From Dokdonella_A sp963834755 (GTDB lineage Bacteria; Pseudomonadota; Gammaproteobacteria; Xanthomonadales; Rhodanobacteraceae): a stretch of DNA of 64,000 nucleotides. The notes under the pieces are model-generated. The model saw only the letters and a list, made by a program, of their open reading frames with translations, searched no databases and was not told the origin of the DNA. The position numbers were made by a program, and so were the translations under genes. Every line of letters begins with the position of its first letter. Within the stretch, counting starts at the first letter, position 1. Location: NCBI GenBank assembly GCA_963834755.1, contig CAWICQ010000011.1, forward strand, positions 310,001 to 374,000. Reading direction: 5' to 3'. Below, one piece after another: positions 36,061-44,529 of this stretch.

Positions 36061-38394
36061 ATGCGGTACGGTCTGTTGCGTCATCTCTGCGGTATTGCGC
36101 TGTTCGCTTCGATGGCCCTGCCGCTGCATGCGGCGGATGGGCCGTTTGTCCTCGCCGCCGGCGACAAGTCGGGCGAAGAAAACGCGATCTTGCGCCGCAT
36201 CCAATGGTTTGAGCAGGTGCGCGGCCTGGATGCGCATCCCGAGGCACGCGTCCAGCGCGCGGCCGCAGTGGCCGAACTCAAGCGGCAAGTCGAGGCCGGC
36301 GTGCCCGCGTTCCTTGCCGACGAGAGCTGGCAAGCGCTCGGTCCGGACGGCATGACGATGCTCAACTGGGATATGGGCCACGTGATCGGCCGGATCACGG
36401 CGCTCGCGGTCGACCCGGCCGACGAATCACACCTGCTTCTGGGCGCTGCAGCCGGCGGTTTGTGGAAGTCGGTCGACGGCGGCCAGAGCTGGGTGCAGCT
36501 GTTCGATCAGATCGGCACCGAAAGCATCGGTTCGATCCTGCTCGAGAACGGCCAGCCGGATCATGTCTGGGTCGGCACGGGCGAAGCGAACGCCGGATGC
36601 ATCGATTATTTCGGTCTTGGCCTCTTCTATTCGGCCGATGGCGGCCAAACCTTCGAAGCGCGCAACGGCAACGGCGATACGGCGATGCCGCTCTCGTTCG
36701 TTACGGTGATCGCACAATCGCCGGCCGACAGCAACATCCTGATCGTCGGCGGACAGGGCCATTGCAACGCGAACGGATCATCGAGCGGCGGCGGACTCTA
36801 TCGCACCACGGATGGCGGCCAGACCTGGACCCAGGTGCTGGCCGCGAGCGGCTCGCGCGATGTGATCTTCGATCCGAACGATCCGAACACCGTCTATGCG
36901 CAAGCGCGCGCGAAAGGCATCTATCAGTCGACCGACGCGGGAGCCACCTGGACACGCTTCGAAACGAACATCCCGATCAACGGAGCGGCAACTTATGGGC
37001 GTCTCGCCATGGCGCCGAGTGACTCCAACGTCCTTTACGCGCTGCTCGGTCCGTCGAGCGGCGCATCGCTCAGCCTCTATCGCACGGACGACGCCGGCGC
37101 CAACTGGAATCTGATCAACAGCAACGCCTGCGAGGGCCAGTGCTGGTACAACCTGACGCTCGATGTGCATCCGACCGATCCGGATCGTCTGCTCGTCGGC
37201 ACGATCCGGCCGGCCATGTCGATCGACGGCGGCACCACGCTGACGATCCTGACCAGCGGCTGGGGACCTGGGCAGGCCGTGCATCAGGACACGCATATCG
37301 TGCGCTATTCGCGCAACGACGGCACGCGTTTCTGGGTCGGCAGCGACGGCGGACTGTGGCGCACCGACGATGCAGGCGGAACGTTCAACAATCTCAACGC
37401 GAATCTCGAAATCACGCAGTTCTACGACGTTGCGATCGATCCGGACAATCCGGATCGCGTTTACGGCGGCGCGCAGGACAATTCGTCCTCGCTGCGCGAC
37501 GGAGACGATCTCTGGAACGTGACCGAAGTCACCGGCGACGGTTTCATGAACGCCGTCGACGCGCACGACACCCAACGCGTGTTTCAGACGAGCTATCCGA
37601 ACGGCGGCGCGATGATCATTCTGTCGACTTCGCAAGGCGCGCCGAATACGTTTCACTGGGTCAATCAATCCGGACAGGACGCGAGCGATCCGTTTCCGTG
37701 GGTGACGCCGCTAGTCACCGGCGGTGGTTCGATTTTCATCGGATCCGATCGCGTCTATCGCGCGACGATCGTCGACAACGCGAACGCGTACCAATGGAGC
37801 GCGATCTCGGACAACCTGACCGGCGGCAGCAACCCTACGATCAGCGTGCTGACGCCGGCCGAAGACACGGCCAACTCCGCGGTGCGCCTCTACGCCGGCA
37901 CGTCGAACGGCAAGATCGCGACGACGGCGGACGCGCTCGCGACTACGCCCGTGTGGACCGACATTACCGGCTCGTTCCCGACGGCGAACGTGTCCGACAT
38001 CGCGATCGATCCGAACGATCTCACGCGCGTGTTGGCGACGCGCAGCGTGTTTCCCGATCCGCATCTGCTGCGCTCGGTCGACGGCGCCGATTGGGTCGCT
38101 GTCGGCGCGGGCCTGCCGTCGCTGCCCGCGAACAGCGTCGCGATCGATCCGCTCGACAGCAACCGGATCTTCGTCGGCACCGATATCGGCGTTTATCAGA
38201 GCACCGACGGCGGCGACACGTTCACGCCGTTCATGACCGGCCTTCCGCTGGGCATGGTCGTGACCGACCTCGAAGTCGCCGCGGTGCCGCACACGCTGGT
38301 TGCAGCGACGTATGGTCGCGGCGCCTGGAAGATCGCCCTGCAAACGCCGATCGACGATCGCATTTTTGCGGATGGATTCGAAACGACGCCGTAG
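36061..38394 (+). CDS. secreted multi-blade beta-propeller (BNR/VPS10-like) protein with IFADGF tail
   Basis: 777 residues with a signal peptide (MRYGLLRHLCGIALFASMAL). Repeated Asp-box units, such as GLWKSVDGGQSW, GLFYSADGGQTF, GLYRTTDGGQTWTQ, GIYQSTDAGATWTR and GVYQSTDGGDTFTP, are spread along the chain, as in sortilin/VPS10 and glycosidase propellers. At least seven such boxes fit a double propeller. The catalytic residues of sialidases are not evident. The protein ends DDRIFADGFETTP, close to the tail of the beta-helix protein at 10973. It is probably secreted or cell-surface attached; the ligand is unknown. Confidence 0.85.
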   Translation: MRYGLLRHLCGIALFASMALPLHAADGPFVLAAGDKSGEENAILRRIQWFEQVRGLDAHPEARVQRAAAVAELKRQVEAGVPAFLADESWQALGPDGMTMLNWDMGHVIGRITALAVDPADESHLLLGAAAGGLWKSVDGGQSWVQLFDQIGTESIGSILLENGQPDHVWVGTGEANAGCIDYFGLGLFYSADGGQTFEARNGNGDTAMPLSFVTVIAQSPADSNILIVGGQGHCNANGSSSGGGLYRTTDGGQTWTQVLAASGSRDVIFDPNDPNTVYAQARAKGIYQSTDAGATWTRFETNIPINGAATYGRLAMAPSDSNVLYALLGPSSGASLSLYRTDDAGANWNLINSNACEGQCWYNLTLDVHPTDPDRLLVGTIRPAMSIDGGTTLTILTSGWGPGQAVHQDTHIVRYSRNDGTRFWVGSDGGLWRTDDAGGTFNNLNANLEITQFYDVAIDPDNPDRVYGGAQDNSSSLRDGDDLWNVTEVTGDGFMNAVDAHDTQRVFQTSYPNGGAMIILSTSQGAPNTFHWVNQSGQDASDPFPWVTPLVTGGGSIFIGSDRVYRATIVDNANAYQWSAISDNLTGGSNPTISVLTPAEDTANSAVRLYAGTSNGKIATTADALATTPVWTDITGSFPTANVSDIAIDPNDLTRVLATRSVFPDPHLLRSVDGADWVAVGAGLPSLPANSVAIDPLDSNRIFVGTDIGVYQSTDGGDTFTPFMTGLPLGMVVTDLEVAAVPHTLVAATYGRGAWKIALQTPIDDRIFADGFETTP

Positions 38395-38660
38395 GATCGC
38401 GAGCGCGCATATCGATTCGAACGCAAGAAACGCTCACCACCCGTGCCCGCCGCGATCCTATTGTCAGGATCGCTCTATTGGCTGCTCAGCCGATGTGTCT
38501 GGGCAGAGCCACCGCCGCTTTCAAACGGCTCGACGCGCGCTGGCCGAAGCCGTGCTGCATTTGAAAATCGCGGCGATGGATGGCCGCTTCTGGACTCGAA
38601 GGCCGAAAAGACGCCAAAGACGGCTCAACTCAACTCACAGCGGCGATCTCAACGGATCGC
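38395..38660. other. non-coding stretch between the propeller gene and the rplS terminator
   Basis: No credible ORF, RNA gene or repeat is seen. The only structure is a weak six-pair hairpin, GATCCT and AGGATC (near 38455-38472), which could end the propeller transcript but has no clear T run. Confidence 0.4.
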
Positions 38661-38696
38661 AAAAATGACGAAGCGGCCGTCGTTGCCGACGGCCGC
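38661..38696 (-). terminator. Rho-independent terminator of the rpsP-rimM-trmD-rplS operon
   Basis: A perfect 10-bp stem, GCGGCCGTCG (38673-38682) and CGACGGCCGC (38687-38696), surrounds the tetraloop TTGC. On the minus strand it is followed by TTCGTCATTTTT, the T-rich tract at 38661-38672. It lies about 105 bp after the rplS stop, the right orientation for the operon end. Confidence 0.85.
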
Positions 38697-38800
38697 CCCG
38701 GACGAGGAGCACAGACGCGACTCGATGCTCCAAGACGAATTTTCGTTTTCCGATCGCGCGTTCGGCTCGATGAATCGAGCGCGAACATCGCGACGTCCGC

Positions 38801-39175
38801 TCAGCTTTCCGCCGCGTCTTCCGCGCCGGCGCCGAGATCTTCCTTGATGCGTGCCTTCTTGCCTTCGAGGCCACGCAGGTAATAAAGCTTCGCGCCGCGC
38901 ACCTTGCCGTGGCGCTTGACGACCACCGAGTCGATCGCCGGGCTGTGCGACTGGAACACGCGCTCGACGCCGGTGCCGTGCGAAATCTTGCGCACCGTGA
39001 ACGCGGAGTTGAGGCCGGCGTTCTTGCGCGCGATGCACACGCCTTCGTACGCCTGCACGCGCTCGCGATTGCCTTCCTTGACCTTGACGTTGACGATCAC
39101 CGTGTCGCCCGGGCTGAACTCCGGCAGCTTGCGGGTCATCTGCGCGGCTTCGAACTGCTGAATGAGATTGCTCAT
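38801..39175 (-). CDS. rplS: 50S ribosomal protein L19
   Basis: The 124-residue protein has LPEFSPGDTVIVNVKVKEGN, RERVQAYEGVCIARKNAGLN and SFTVRKISHGTGVERVF-type motifs of L19, and GKVRGAKLYYLRGLEGKKAR at the end. L19 lies at the subunit interface of the ribosome. An acidic tail (KEDLGAGAEDAAES) extends past the usual end. It is the last gene of the rpsP-rimM-trmD-rplS operon; the ATG at 39175 follows the trmD stop by 20 bp. Confidence 0.97.
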   Translation of the reverse strand: MSNLIQQFEAAQMTRKLPEFSPGDTVIVNVKVKEGNRERVQAYEGVCIARKNAGLNSAFTVRKISHGTGVERVFQSHSPAIDSVVVKRHGKVRGAKLYYLRGLEGKKARIKEDLGAGAEDAAES

Positions 39176-39195
39176 GACGCTCACCAAATTAATGT

Positions 39196-39990
39196 CTAGT
39201 TCTTCTCTGTCGGATCGCGCGTGCGCTCCGACGCGTTTTGCGTTGCCTGCGAACGCTCGAAGTGTTCGCGGCGAAATTCTTCCAGCAACGTGCGCGCTTC
39301 CTTGTCCGCTTCCACGTGCGCCAGCAAATCCGGACGCCGCAACCACGTGCGTCCCAGCGACTGCTTGCGGCGCCAGCGGCGGATCGCCGCGTGATCGCCC
39401 GACAGCAGCACCGCCGGCACGTCGCCCCAGGCGTCGCGCTCCGGACGCGTGTAGTGCGGACAATCGAGCAGCCCGTCCGAAAACGAATCCTGCTCGGCCG
39501 ACTGCGCGTCGTTGAGCGCGCCTTCCTGCAGCCTGCCGACCGCGTCGATCAGGATCGCCGCCGCCAGCTCGCCGCCGGAGATCACGTAGTCGCCGATCGA
39601 GATTTCCTCGTCGACCGCGTGCTCCAGAAAACGCTCGTCGATGCCTTCGTACCGGCCGCACAGAAGGAACAACCGATCCCGCCGTGCCAGCTCTTCCACT
39701 TTTTGCTGCGTGAGCCGCGCTCCCTGCGGACTCAGGTAAATCGCCTTCTGTGGACCACCCGCCGCGCGCACCGCATCGAGCGCGCGCCGCAGCGGATCGA
39801 CCATCATCACCATCCCCGGACCGCCGCCGTACGGCCGCTCATCGGCCGACCGGTAGTTGTCCGTGGCGAAATCGCGCGGATTCCAGGTCGCGATCTCGAT
39901 CAAGCTCCGCGCCTTCGCGCGTCCGACCACGCCGATCTCCGACGCGGTCTTGATGAAATCCGGAAACAGCGTGATGACGTCGATGCGCAT
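39196..39990 (-). CDS. trmD: tRNA (guanine-N1)-methyltransferase
   Basis: TrmD methylates guanine 37 of tRNAs reading CNN codons with S-adenosylmethionine and prevents frameshifting. The protein begins MRIDVITLFPDFIKTASEIG and has the knot motifs YLSPQGARLTQQ, LLCGRYEGIDER and EEISIGDYVISGGE. The C-terminal region includes CPHYTRPERDAWGDVPAVLL and GDHAAIRRWRRKQSLGRTW. Length is about 264 residues. A start at 40023 would add 11 residues; 39990 is conserved. Confidence 0.97.
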   Translation of the reverse strand: MRIDVITLFPDFIKTASEIGVVGRAKARSLIEIATWNPRDFATDNYRSADERPYGGGPGMVMMVDPLRRALDAVRAAGGPQKAIYLSPQGARLTQQKVEELARRDRLFLLCGRYEGIDERFLEHAVDEEISIGDYVISGGELAAAILIDAVGRLQEGALNDAQSAEQDSFSDGLLDCPHYTRPERDAWGDVPAVLLSGDHAAIRRWRRKQSLGRTWLRRPDLLAHVEADKEARTLLEEFRREHFERSQATQNASERTRDPTEKN

Positions 39991-40072
39991 CGCACGGTGT
40001 CCCCGATGTGCTTTTGCGTTCATCCATTAACGCGAAAATCAAACAGCGGACATCCTTTCCGCACTTTTCAAT

Positions 40073-40621
40073 TCAAAACTCCGGATCCCAATCGACCGTG
40101 ATGCGACCCGTATCGAAATCCACTTTTTTCACGTAGCCGTCGAGCACGAATGGAATCAGGCGCTCGCGCTTGCCGTCTTTCACCACCAGCACGTCGTTCG
40201 CGCCGGTCGCGATCAGGTGCGACACCCGACCGAGCATCGCGCCTTCGACGGTGACGACCTCGAGTCCTTCGAGATCGGCCCAGTAATATTCGCCGCGTTT
40301 GGATTTGGGCAGCGCCGAGCGCCGGACCCAGATCTCGCTGCCGATCAGCCGCGCCGCTTGGTCGCGATCGCCGATTTCCGGCAGCGTCGCCACGATGCCC
40401 TTGCCCTGGGCACGGCCGCGACAACCGCTGATTTCGCTTTCTCCGGACGCCGATTTCAGCAACCAGGGCTGATAGCTGAAGATCTGCGTTCTCGGTTCGG
40501 TGTACGACTCGAGCTTGACCTCGCCGTGCACACCGCACAATCCGACAACCTTGCCCACCAGAACCCACTTCTCGCCGACGGCGCCGGAACGCGGAGGCAG
40601 GGCCTCAGCCGATCCGCTCAC
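40073..40621 (-). CDS. rimM: 16S rRNA processing protein RimM
   Basis: The 182-residue protein has an N-terminal barrel (KWVLVGKVVGLCGVHGEVKL) and a PRC-barrel (EYYWADLEGLEVVTVEGAML, GRVSHLIATGANDVLVV). It ends with IPFVLDGYVKKVDFDTGRITVDWD. RimM assists late 30S assembly around ribosomal protein S19. It sits 5 bp after rpsP and before trmD in the conserved order. Confidence 0.95.
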   Translation of the reverse strand: MSGSAEALPPRSGAVGEKWVLVGKVVGLCGVHGEVKLESYTEPRTQIFSYQPWLLKSASGESEISGCRGRAQGKGIVATLPEIGDRDQAARLIGSEIWVRRSALPKSKRGEYYWADLEGLEVVTVEGAMLGRVSHLIATGANDVLVVKDGKRERLIPFVLDGYVKKVDFDTGRITVDWDPEF

Positions 40622-40626
40622 ACCGA

Positions 40627-40878
40627 TCAGGCCGCTTTCTTGGTCGCTTCCTTGTAGAGCGACTTCACTTTCTCGGTCATCTGCGCGCCCTTCTCGACCC
40701 AGGCCTTGGCCTTGGCCGTGTCGAACTCCAGACGCACGTCCTTTCCGGCCGCGATCGGGTTGAAATAGCCCAGGCGCTCGATGTTGCGGCCGTCGCGCGC
40801 ATTGCGCTCGTCGGTCACGATGATGTGGTAGAACGGCCGCTTCTTGGCGCCGCCGCGAGACAGGCGAATCTTGACCAT
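40627..40878 (-). CDS. rpsP: 30S ribosomal protein S16
   Basis: An 83-residue S16: MVKIRLSRGGAKKRPFYHII, VTDERNARDGRNIERLGYFN, then DTAKAKAWVEKGAQMTEKVK. It is the first gene of the operon with rimM, trmD and rplS. A promoter-like sequence lies about 80 bp upstream. In related genomes ffh lies just upstream; here a low-GC island separates them. Confidence 0.97.
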   Translation of the reverse strand: MVKIRLSRGGAKKRPFYHIIVTDERNARDGRNIERLGYFNPIAAGKDVRLEFDTAKAKAWVEKGAQMTEKVKSLYKEATKKAA

Positions 40879-40952
40879 TGTATCTCTCTGAAATTCCTGG
40901 AAATTATCGCGGGTCGCGCCGATGCTGCCGGGCGCCGCCGAGGGAGCCGCGC

Positions 40953-40980
40953 ATTGTAGCGGAACGGGTGGAAAAATAAA
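40953..40980 (-). promoter_or_regulatory. candidate sigma-70 promoter of the rpsP operon
   Basis: On the minus strand TACAAT (40953-40958) is a near-perfect -10 box, and a weaker TTTATT lies 16 bp before it (40975-40980). The predicted transcript would have an untranslated leader of about 70 bases before rpsP. The promoter lies between rpsP and the left direct repeat of the GNAT island, so the insertion would not disturb the operon. Confidence 0.45.
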
Positions 40981-40983
40981 GGG

Positions 40984-40997
40984 CTACCGGGACTTAG
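40984..40997 (+). repeat. left direct repeat flanking the GNAT island
   Basis: CTACCGGGACTTAG. It recurs with one change (CTACTGGGACTTAG) at 41716-41729. The segment between them is more A/T-rich than the ribosomal genes on one side and ffh on the other. Just inside, TTTCAAA (41010-41016) and TTTGAAA (41055-41061) form an inverted pair. Confidence 0.6.
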
Positions 40998-41061
40998 GTA
41001 GTGGGCCACTTTCAAATTCCACAGGCACTGCCGGGGACGTAGGCGCCACGCCAGTTTGAAA

Positions 41062-41586
41062 TCAGGTTAGCTCGGCCCTTTTGCGTACCATGATCACGTC
41101 TCGCTGACGATCCTTGCCTAGTACGAATATGTGTTCTCCGACCTCGACGAAGCCCAGCTTCCAGTAGAACGAGACGGCGCGCGGGTTCTTCTCCCAAACA
41201 CCGAGCCAAAGTACATCCGCATTGCGCTTTGCCGCTTCGTCGAAGCAGGCTTTCATTATTTCATGCGCAATACCCTTGCCGTGCCACGGAGCATCGACGT
41301 ACAAACGCTGAAGCTCCATCGGATGCTCGCCTTCAACGCACGACGGCGGCGCTCCCGATCGTAGTTGTGCGAACCCTACGAGAACGCCTGCATCCTCGGC
41401 AATGAACGTCATCCGCTTTGGATCGGCGATCTCGTTCGTTTGCGCGGCTTCGTTGAAGTTGGTCGCGCAATGCAAGGCGATGTCTTGTGTCGTATTCGCC
41501 GCGCCGAATGTTGCTCGAAACGTTCTTTCCGCTAGCGACGCCAAAGCTTTTGCATCGGCGAGAGATGCATTTCGGATAGTCGGCAT
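41062..41586 (-). CDS. GNAT family N-acetyltransferase, probably acquired
   Basis: The 174-residue protein has the acetyl-CoA-binding pattern LQRLYVDAPWHGKGIAHEIM and the following RNADVLWLGVWEKNPRAVSF YWKLGF region. It starts MPTIRNASLADAKALASLAE. The substrate is unknown; the family acetylates antibiotics, polyamines or protein N-termini. Codon use is clearly more A/T-rich than the flanking core genes, and the gene sits between two 14-bp direct repeats. This suggests it arrived by transfer between rpsP and ffh. Confidence 0.9.
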   Translation of the reverse strand: MPTIRNASLADAKALASLAERTFRATFGAANTTQDIALHCATNFNEAAQTNEIADPKRMTFIAEDAGVLVGFAQLRSGAPPSCVEGEHPMELQRLYVDAPWHGKGIAHEIMKACFDEAAKRNADVLWLGVWEKNPRAVSFYWKLGFVEVGEHIFVLGKDRQRDVIMVRKRAELT

Positions 41587-41715
41587 GAGTTCTCGATGAC
41601 GTGATCTTGCTTGCCGTTATCTTACGGTCGGCTCGCCATCTAGGTCAGAAGAATACGGGCCAATTCGATCGATGCTCGCAGGGCCAGCGCGGGCCAAGAA
41701 TTTCAAGTTGAGCGA

Positions 41716-41729
41716 CTACTGGGACTTAG
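41716..41729 (+). repeat. right direct repeat flanking the GNAT island
   Basis: CTACTGGGACTTAG, one mismatch from the copy at 40984-40997. It overlaps the stop codon of the second GNAT gene (41726-41728 on the minus strand), so that stop may belong to the duplicated target. Confidence 0.6.
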
Positions 41730-42208
41730 TCGGCATCAAGCTTGCGCGCCATGAAGATTGTTCCGGACGGCGCCGAGTAGTACGGCTTCGTCGGCGCAAA
41801 ACCGAGCTTCCCATACAGCGCAATCGCATCCTGCATCGTCGGCAGCGTGTCGAGGCGAAGCTCCGAATAGCCGAGCTTCGCGCCTTCCACGACGATCGCC
41901 TCGGCGAGCGCTCGGCCGAGTCCGAGGCCGCGCCCTTCCGGCGAAACGAACAGCCGCTTCATCTCGCAGCAACCGGCGTGATCCATCGGCCGCAACGCAA
42001 CGCATCCAATCGCATTGCCCGAATCGTCGCGCGCAATCAGCAGCGCGCCGCGCGGCGGTGCGTACTTGCCGGGCAGTGTCGCGACTTCGGTCGCGAAATC
42101 CTGATAGCCAAGATCGACGCCGATATGCGCTTCGTAGGCCGTGAACAATTGCGCGATCTCGGGAATGTCGCGCGCCTCTGCGGCTGCGATGGTGAATCTC
42201 GTGGTCAT
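41726..42208 (-). CDS. GNAT family N-acetyltransferase
   Basis: About 160 residues with CCEMKRLFVSPEGRGLGLGR, the acetyl-CoA loop, then LRLDTLPTMQDAIALYGKLG and the tail PTKPYYSAPSGTIFMARKL. It is a full-length member with genome-typical GC, unlike the neighbour at 41062. Substrate unknown. It ends at the right direct repeat of the GNAT island and begins 36 bp after the ffh stop, suggesting cotranscription with ffh. Starts at 42217 (MKSMTTRF) and 42208 (MTTRF) are both possible. Confidence 0.9.
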   Translation of the reverse strand: MTTRFTIAAAEARDIPEIAQLFTAYEAHIGVDLGYQDFATEVATLPGKYAPPRGALLIARDDSGNAIGCVALRPMDHAGCCEMKRLFVSPEGRGLGLGRALAEAIVVEGAKLGYSELRLDTLPTMQDAIALYGKLGFAPTKPYYSAPSGTIFMARKLDAD

Positions 42209-42243
42209 CGACTTCATCGACGCGTGGGCTCGCGCCGTGCGCT

Positions 42244-43617
42244 TCAACGCGGCGGCAAACCGCCCCCGCCCATCGTGCGCATCGCGCCCTTCATCTGGCG
42301 CATGACGCCCTTCAGGCCGCCGCTGCCGAGCTTCGACATCATTTTTTCGGTCTGTTGATATTGCTTCAGCAGTCGATTCACGTCGGCCGGTTGCGTGCCG
42401 GATCCACGCGCGATGCGCGCGCGACGCGAGCCGTTCAACAGATCCGGATGCCGGCGTTCCTTCTTGGTCATCGAGCTGATGATCGCGACCATGCGCTTCA
42501 CCGCGTTGTCGCCGGCCTGCGACTTCATGTTGTCGGGAATCGCCATGCCGCCGGGCAGCTTTTCCATCAGCGACGCCATGCCGCCCATGTTGATCATCTG
42601 TTCGAGCTGATCCTTCATGTCGTTCAAATCGAAGCGCTTGCCCTTGATGACCTTCTCGGCAAGCTTCTTCGCCTTTTCCTGATCGACCTTCTGCTCGACC
42701 TGCTCGACCAGCGACAGCACGTCGCCCATGCCGAGGATGCGTTGCGCGATGCGGTCCGGATGGAACGGTTCGAGACCATCGGGTTTTTCGCTGACGCCGA
42801 TGAACTTGATCGGACGACCGGTGATGTAGCGCACCGAAAGCGCCGCGCCGCCGCGCGCATCGCCGTCGGTCTTGGTCAGGATCACGCCGGTCAGCGGCAG
42901 CGCTTCGGCAAATGCTTTCGCCGCGTTGGCGGCATCCTGGCCGGTCATCGAATCGACGACGAACAACGTCTCGACCGGATTCAGCGCCGCGTGCAGCGCC
43001 TTGATCTCGGTCATCATCTCGCCATCGATGTGCAATCGGCCGGCGGTGTCGACGATCAGCACATCGGCGAAATTCTTCTTCGCCGCGTCGAGTGCGTCCT
43101 TGGCGATCGCGACCGGATTCTGATCGCCGCTCGACGGCTGGAACAGCACATCGACCTGTTCTGCGAGCGTGCGCAATTGCTCGATCGCGGCCGGACGGTA
43201 CACGTCGGCGCTGACGACCATGACCTTCTTCTTGCGCCGATCCTTGAGGAAGCGCGCGAGTTTGGCGACCGTGGTCGTCTTGCCCGCACCCTGCAGGCCG
43301 GCCATGAGCACGACGGCCGGCGGCGCGGCAGCAAGATTGAGATCGGTGTTCGCCGTACCCATCACCGCGGTCAGCTCGTCGCGCACGACTTTGACGAGCG
43401 CCTGACCCGGCGTAAGGCTCTTCAGCACGTCCTGGCCGAGCGCCTTGACCTGTACGCGCTGGATCAGGGCCTGCACGACCGGCAACGCGACATCCGCTTC
43501 GAGCAGCGCGATGCGCACTTCGCGCAGCGACTCGCGGATATTCGCCTCGGTCAGGCGACCTCGACCGCGCAGACGCTGCACGGTCGACGACAGGCGCTCG
43601 CTCAGGGACTCGAACAT
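42244..43617 (-). CDS. ffh: signal recognition particle protein Ffh
   Basis: The 457-residue GTPase has the NG domain with GLQGAGKTTTVAKLARFLKD, DTAGRLHIDGEMM and TKTDGDARGGAALS. The Met-rich M domain (GGMASLMEKLPGGMAIPDNM, then MMSKLGSGGLKGVMRQM) binds 4.5S RNA and signal peptides. It targets nascent membrane proteins to FtsY. The start MFESLSERL at 43617 is chosen. A CcsA/YpjD-like gene is divergent 102 bp away, as in many gammaproteobacteria. Confidence 0.97.
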   Translation of the reverse strand: MFESLSERLSSTVQRLRGRGRLTEANIRESLREVRIALLEADVALPVVQALIQRVQVKALGQDVLKSLTPGQALVKVVRDELTAVMGTANTDLNLAAAPPAVVLMAGLQGAGKTTTVAKLARFLKDRRKKKVMVVSADVYRPAAIEQLRTLAEQVDVLFQPSSGDQNPVAIAKDALDAAKKNFADVLIVDTAGRLHIDGEMMTEIKALHAALNPVETLFVVDSMTGQDAANAAKAFAEALPLTGVILTKTDGDARGGAALSVRYITGRPIKFIGVSEKPDGLEPFHPDRIAQRILGMGDVLSLVEQVEQKVDQEKAKKLAEKVIKGKRFDLNDMKDQLEQMINMGGMASLMEKLPGGMAIPDNMKSQAGDNAVKRMVAIISSMTKKERRHPDLLNGSRRARIARGSGTQPADVNRLLKQYQQTEKMMSKLGSGGLKGVMRQMKGAMRTMGGGGLPPR

Positions 43618-43719
43618 CGGCAATGGACAGCGCAAAAACGGGTGCGAAGTATATCAGCCGTGCGACCGCGGATCGCGGCGCGGATTCACCCGATGGTTGC
43701 GCCATGCGACACTAGCCGC

Positions 43720-44517
43720 ATGCCCGGCTGGTCCATCCTGCTTGCCGTCGTCGCGTACATCGTCGCGGCCGTGTGCCTCGTGCTGCCGCTGATCGATCGG
43801 CCGGCGCCGCCGCGTCCGATCGCGCTCGGCATCGCGGCGATCGCGGTCGCGCTGCATTTCATGATCGCGCTCGGCCTGCATCAGGGCGGTATCAACCTGC
43901 ACTTCTTCCCGGCGCTGTCGCTGGTCGGATTCGTCGTCGCGGCGTTGACGCTCGTCGTGAACGTGTTCCGTCCGGTCGCCGGGCTCGGCGTCGTCGTGTT
44001 TCCGCTGTCAGCGCTTCTATTGGCGATCGGCACCTGGTTCGCGCCGCCGACGGCGCCGTTGCCGATCGAATGGCAGATCAAATTGCATGTCGCGTTCGCC
44101 CTGCTCGGTTACGGCATTCTCAGCATCGCCGCGCTGCTCGCGATCCTGCTCGCGCTGCAGGAGCGCGCGCTGCGCAACCATCGCCTCGATTCCGGCTTGA
44201 TCCGCGCGCTGCCGCCGCTGACGCTGACCGAAGCGCTGATGTTTCGGCTGATCGGCGCGGGCTTCGTGCTGCTGACGCTGACGTTGCTCTCGGGCGTGCT
44301 GTTCGTCGACAACCTGTTCGCACAGCATCTGGTGCAGAAAACCGTGCTGTCGATTGCGGCGTGGATCGTGTTCGGCATTCTTCTGTTCGGACGCTGGCGC
44401 TGGGGCTGGCGCGGACGGCGCGCGGTGCAGCTGACGCTCGCCGGAATGGTGATCCTGCTGCTTGCATTCTTCGGCTCGAAGTTCGTGCTGGAAGTGCTGC
44501 TGCACGGATCGGCGTGA
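43720..44517 (+). CDS. ypjD: CcsA/YpjD family cytochrome c assembly-type membrane protein
   Basis: About 265 residues with eight hydrophobic segments and the sequence IEWQIKLHVAFALLGYGILS followed by LLALQERALR. The tail AWIVFGILLFGRWRWGWRGR is the tryptophan-rich part of the CcsA/CcmC family. YpjD homologues are found next to ffh in many gammaproteobacteria. Their role in haem handling or cytochrome c assembly is inferred from the family. Several His residues in loops could bind haem. Confidence 0.9.
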   Translation: MPGWSILLAVVAYIVAAVCLVLPLIDRPAPPRPIALGIAAIAVALHFMIALGLHQGGINLHFFPALSLVGFVVAALTLVVNVFRPVAGLGVVVFPLSALLLAIGTWFAPPTAPLPIEWQIKLHVAFALLGYGILSIAALLAILLALQERALRNHRLDSGLIRALPPLTLTEALMFRLIGAGFVLLTLTLLSGVLFVDNLFAQHLVQKTVLSIAAWIVFGILLFGRWRWGWRGRRAVQLTLAGMVILLLAFFGSKFVLEVLLHGSA

Positions 44518-44529
44518 GGCGGGCACGTC

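Noticed and set aside
38395..38800. tRNA or small RNA gene in the gap after the propeller gene
   Set aside because: No cloverleaf, CCA end or promoter-terminator pair on the plus strand was found; only the rplS terminator on the minus strand is clear.
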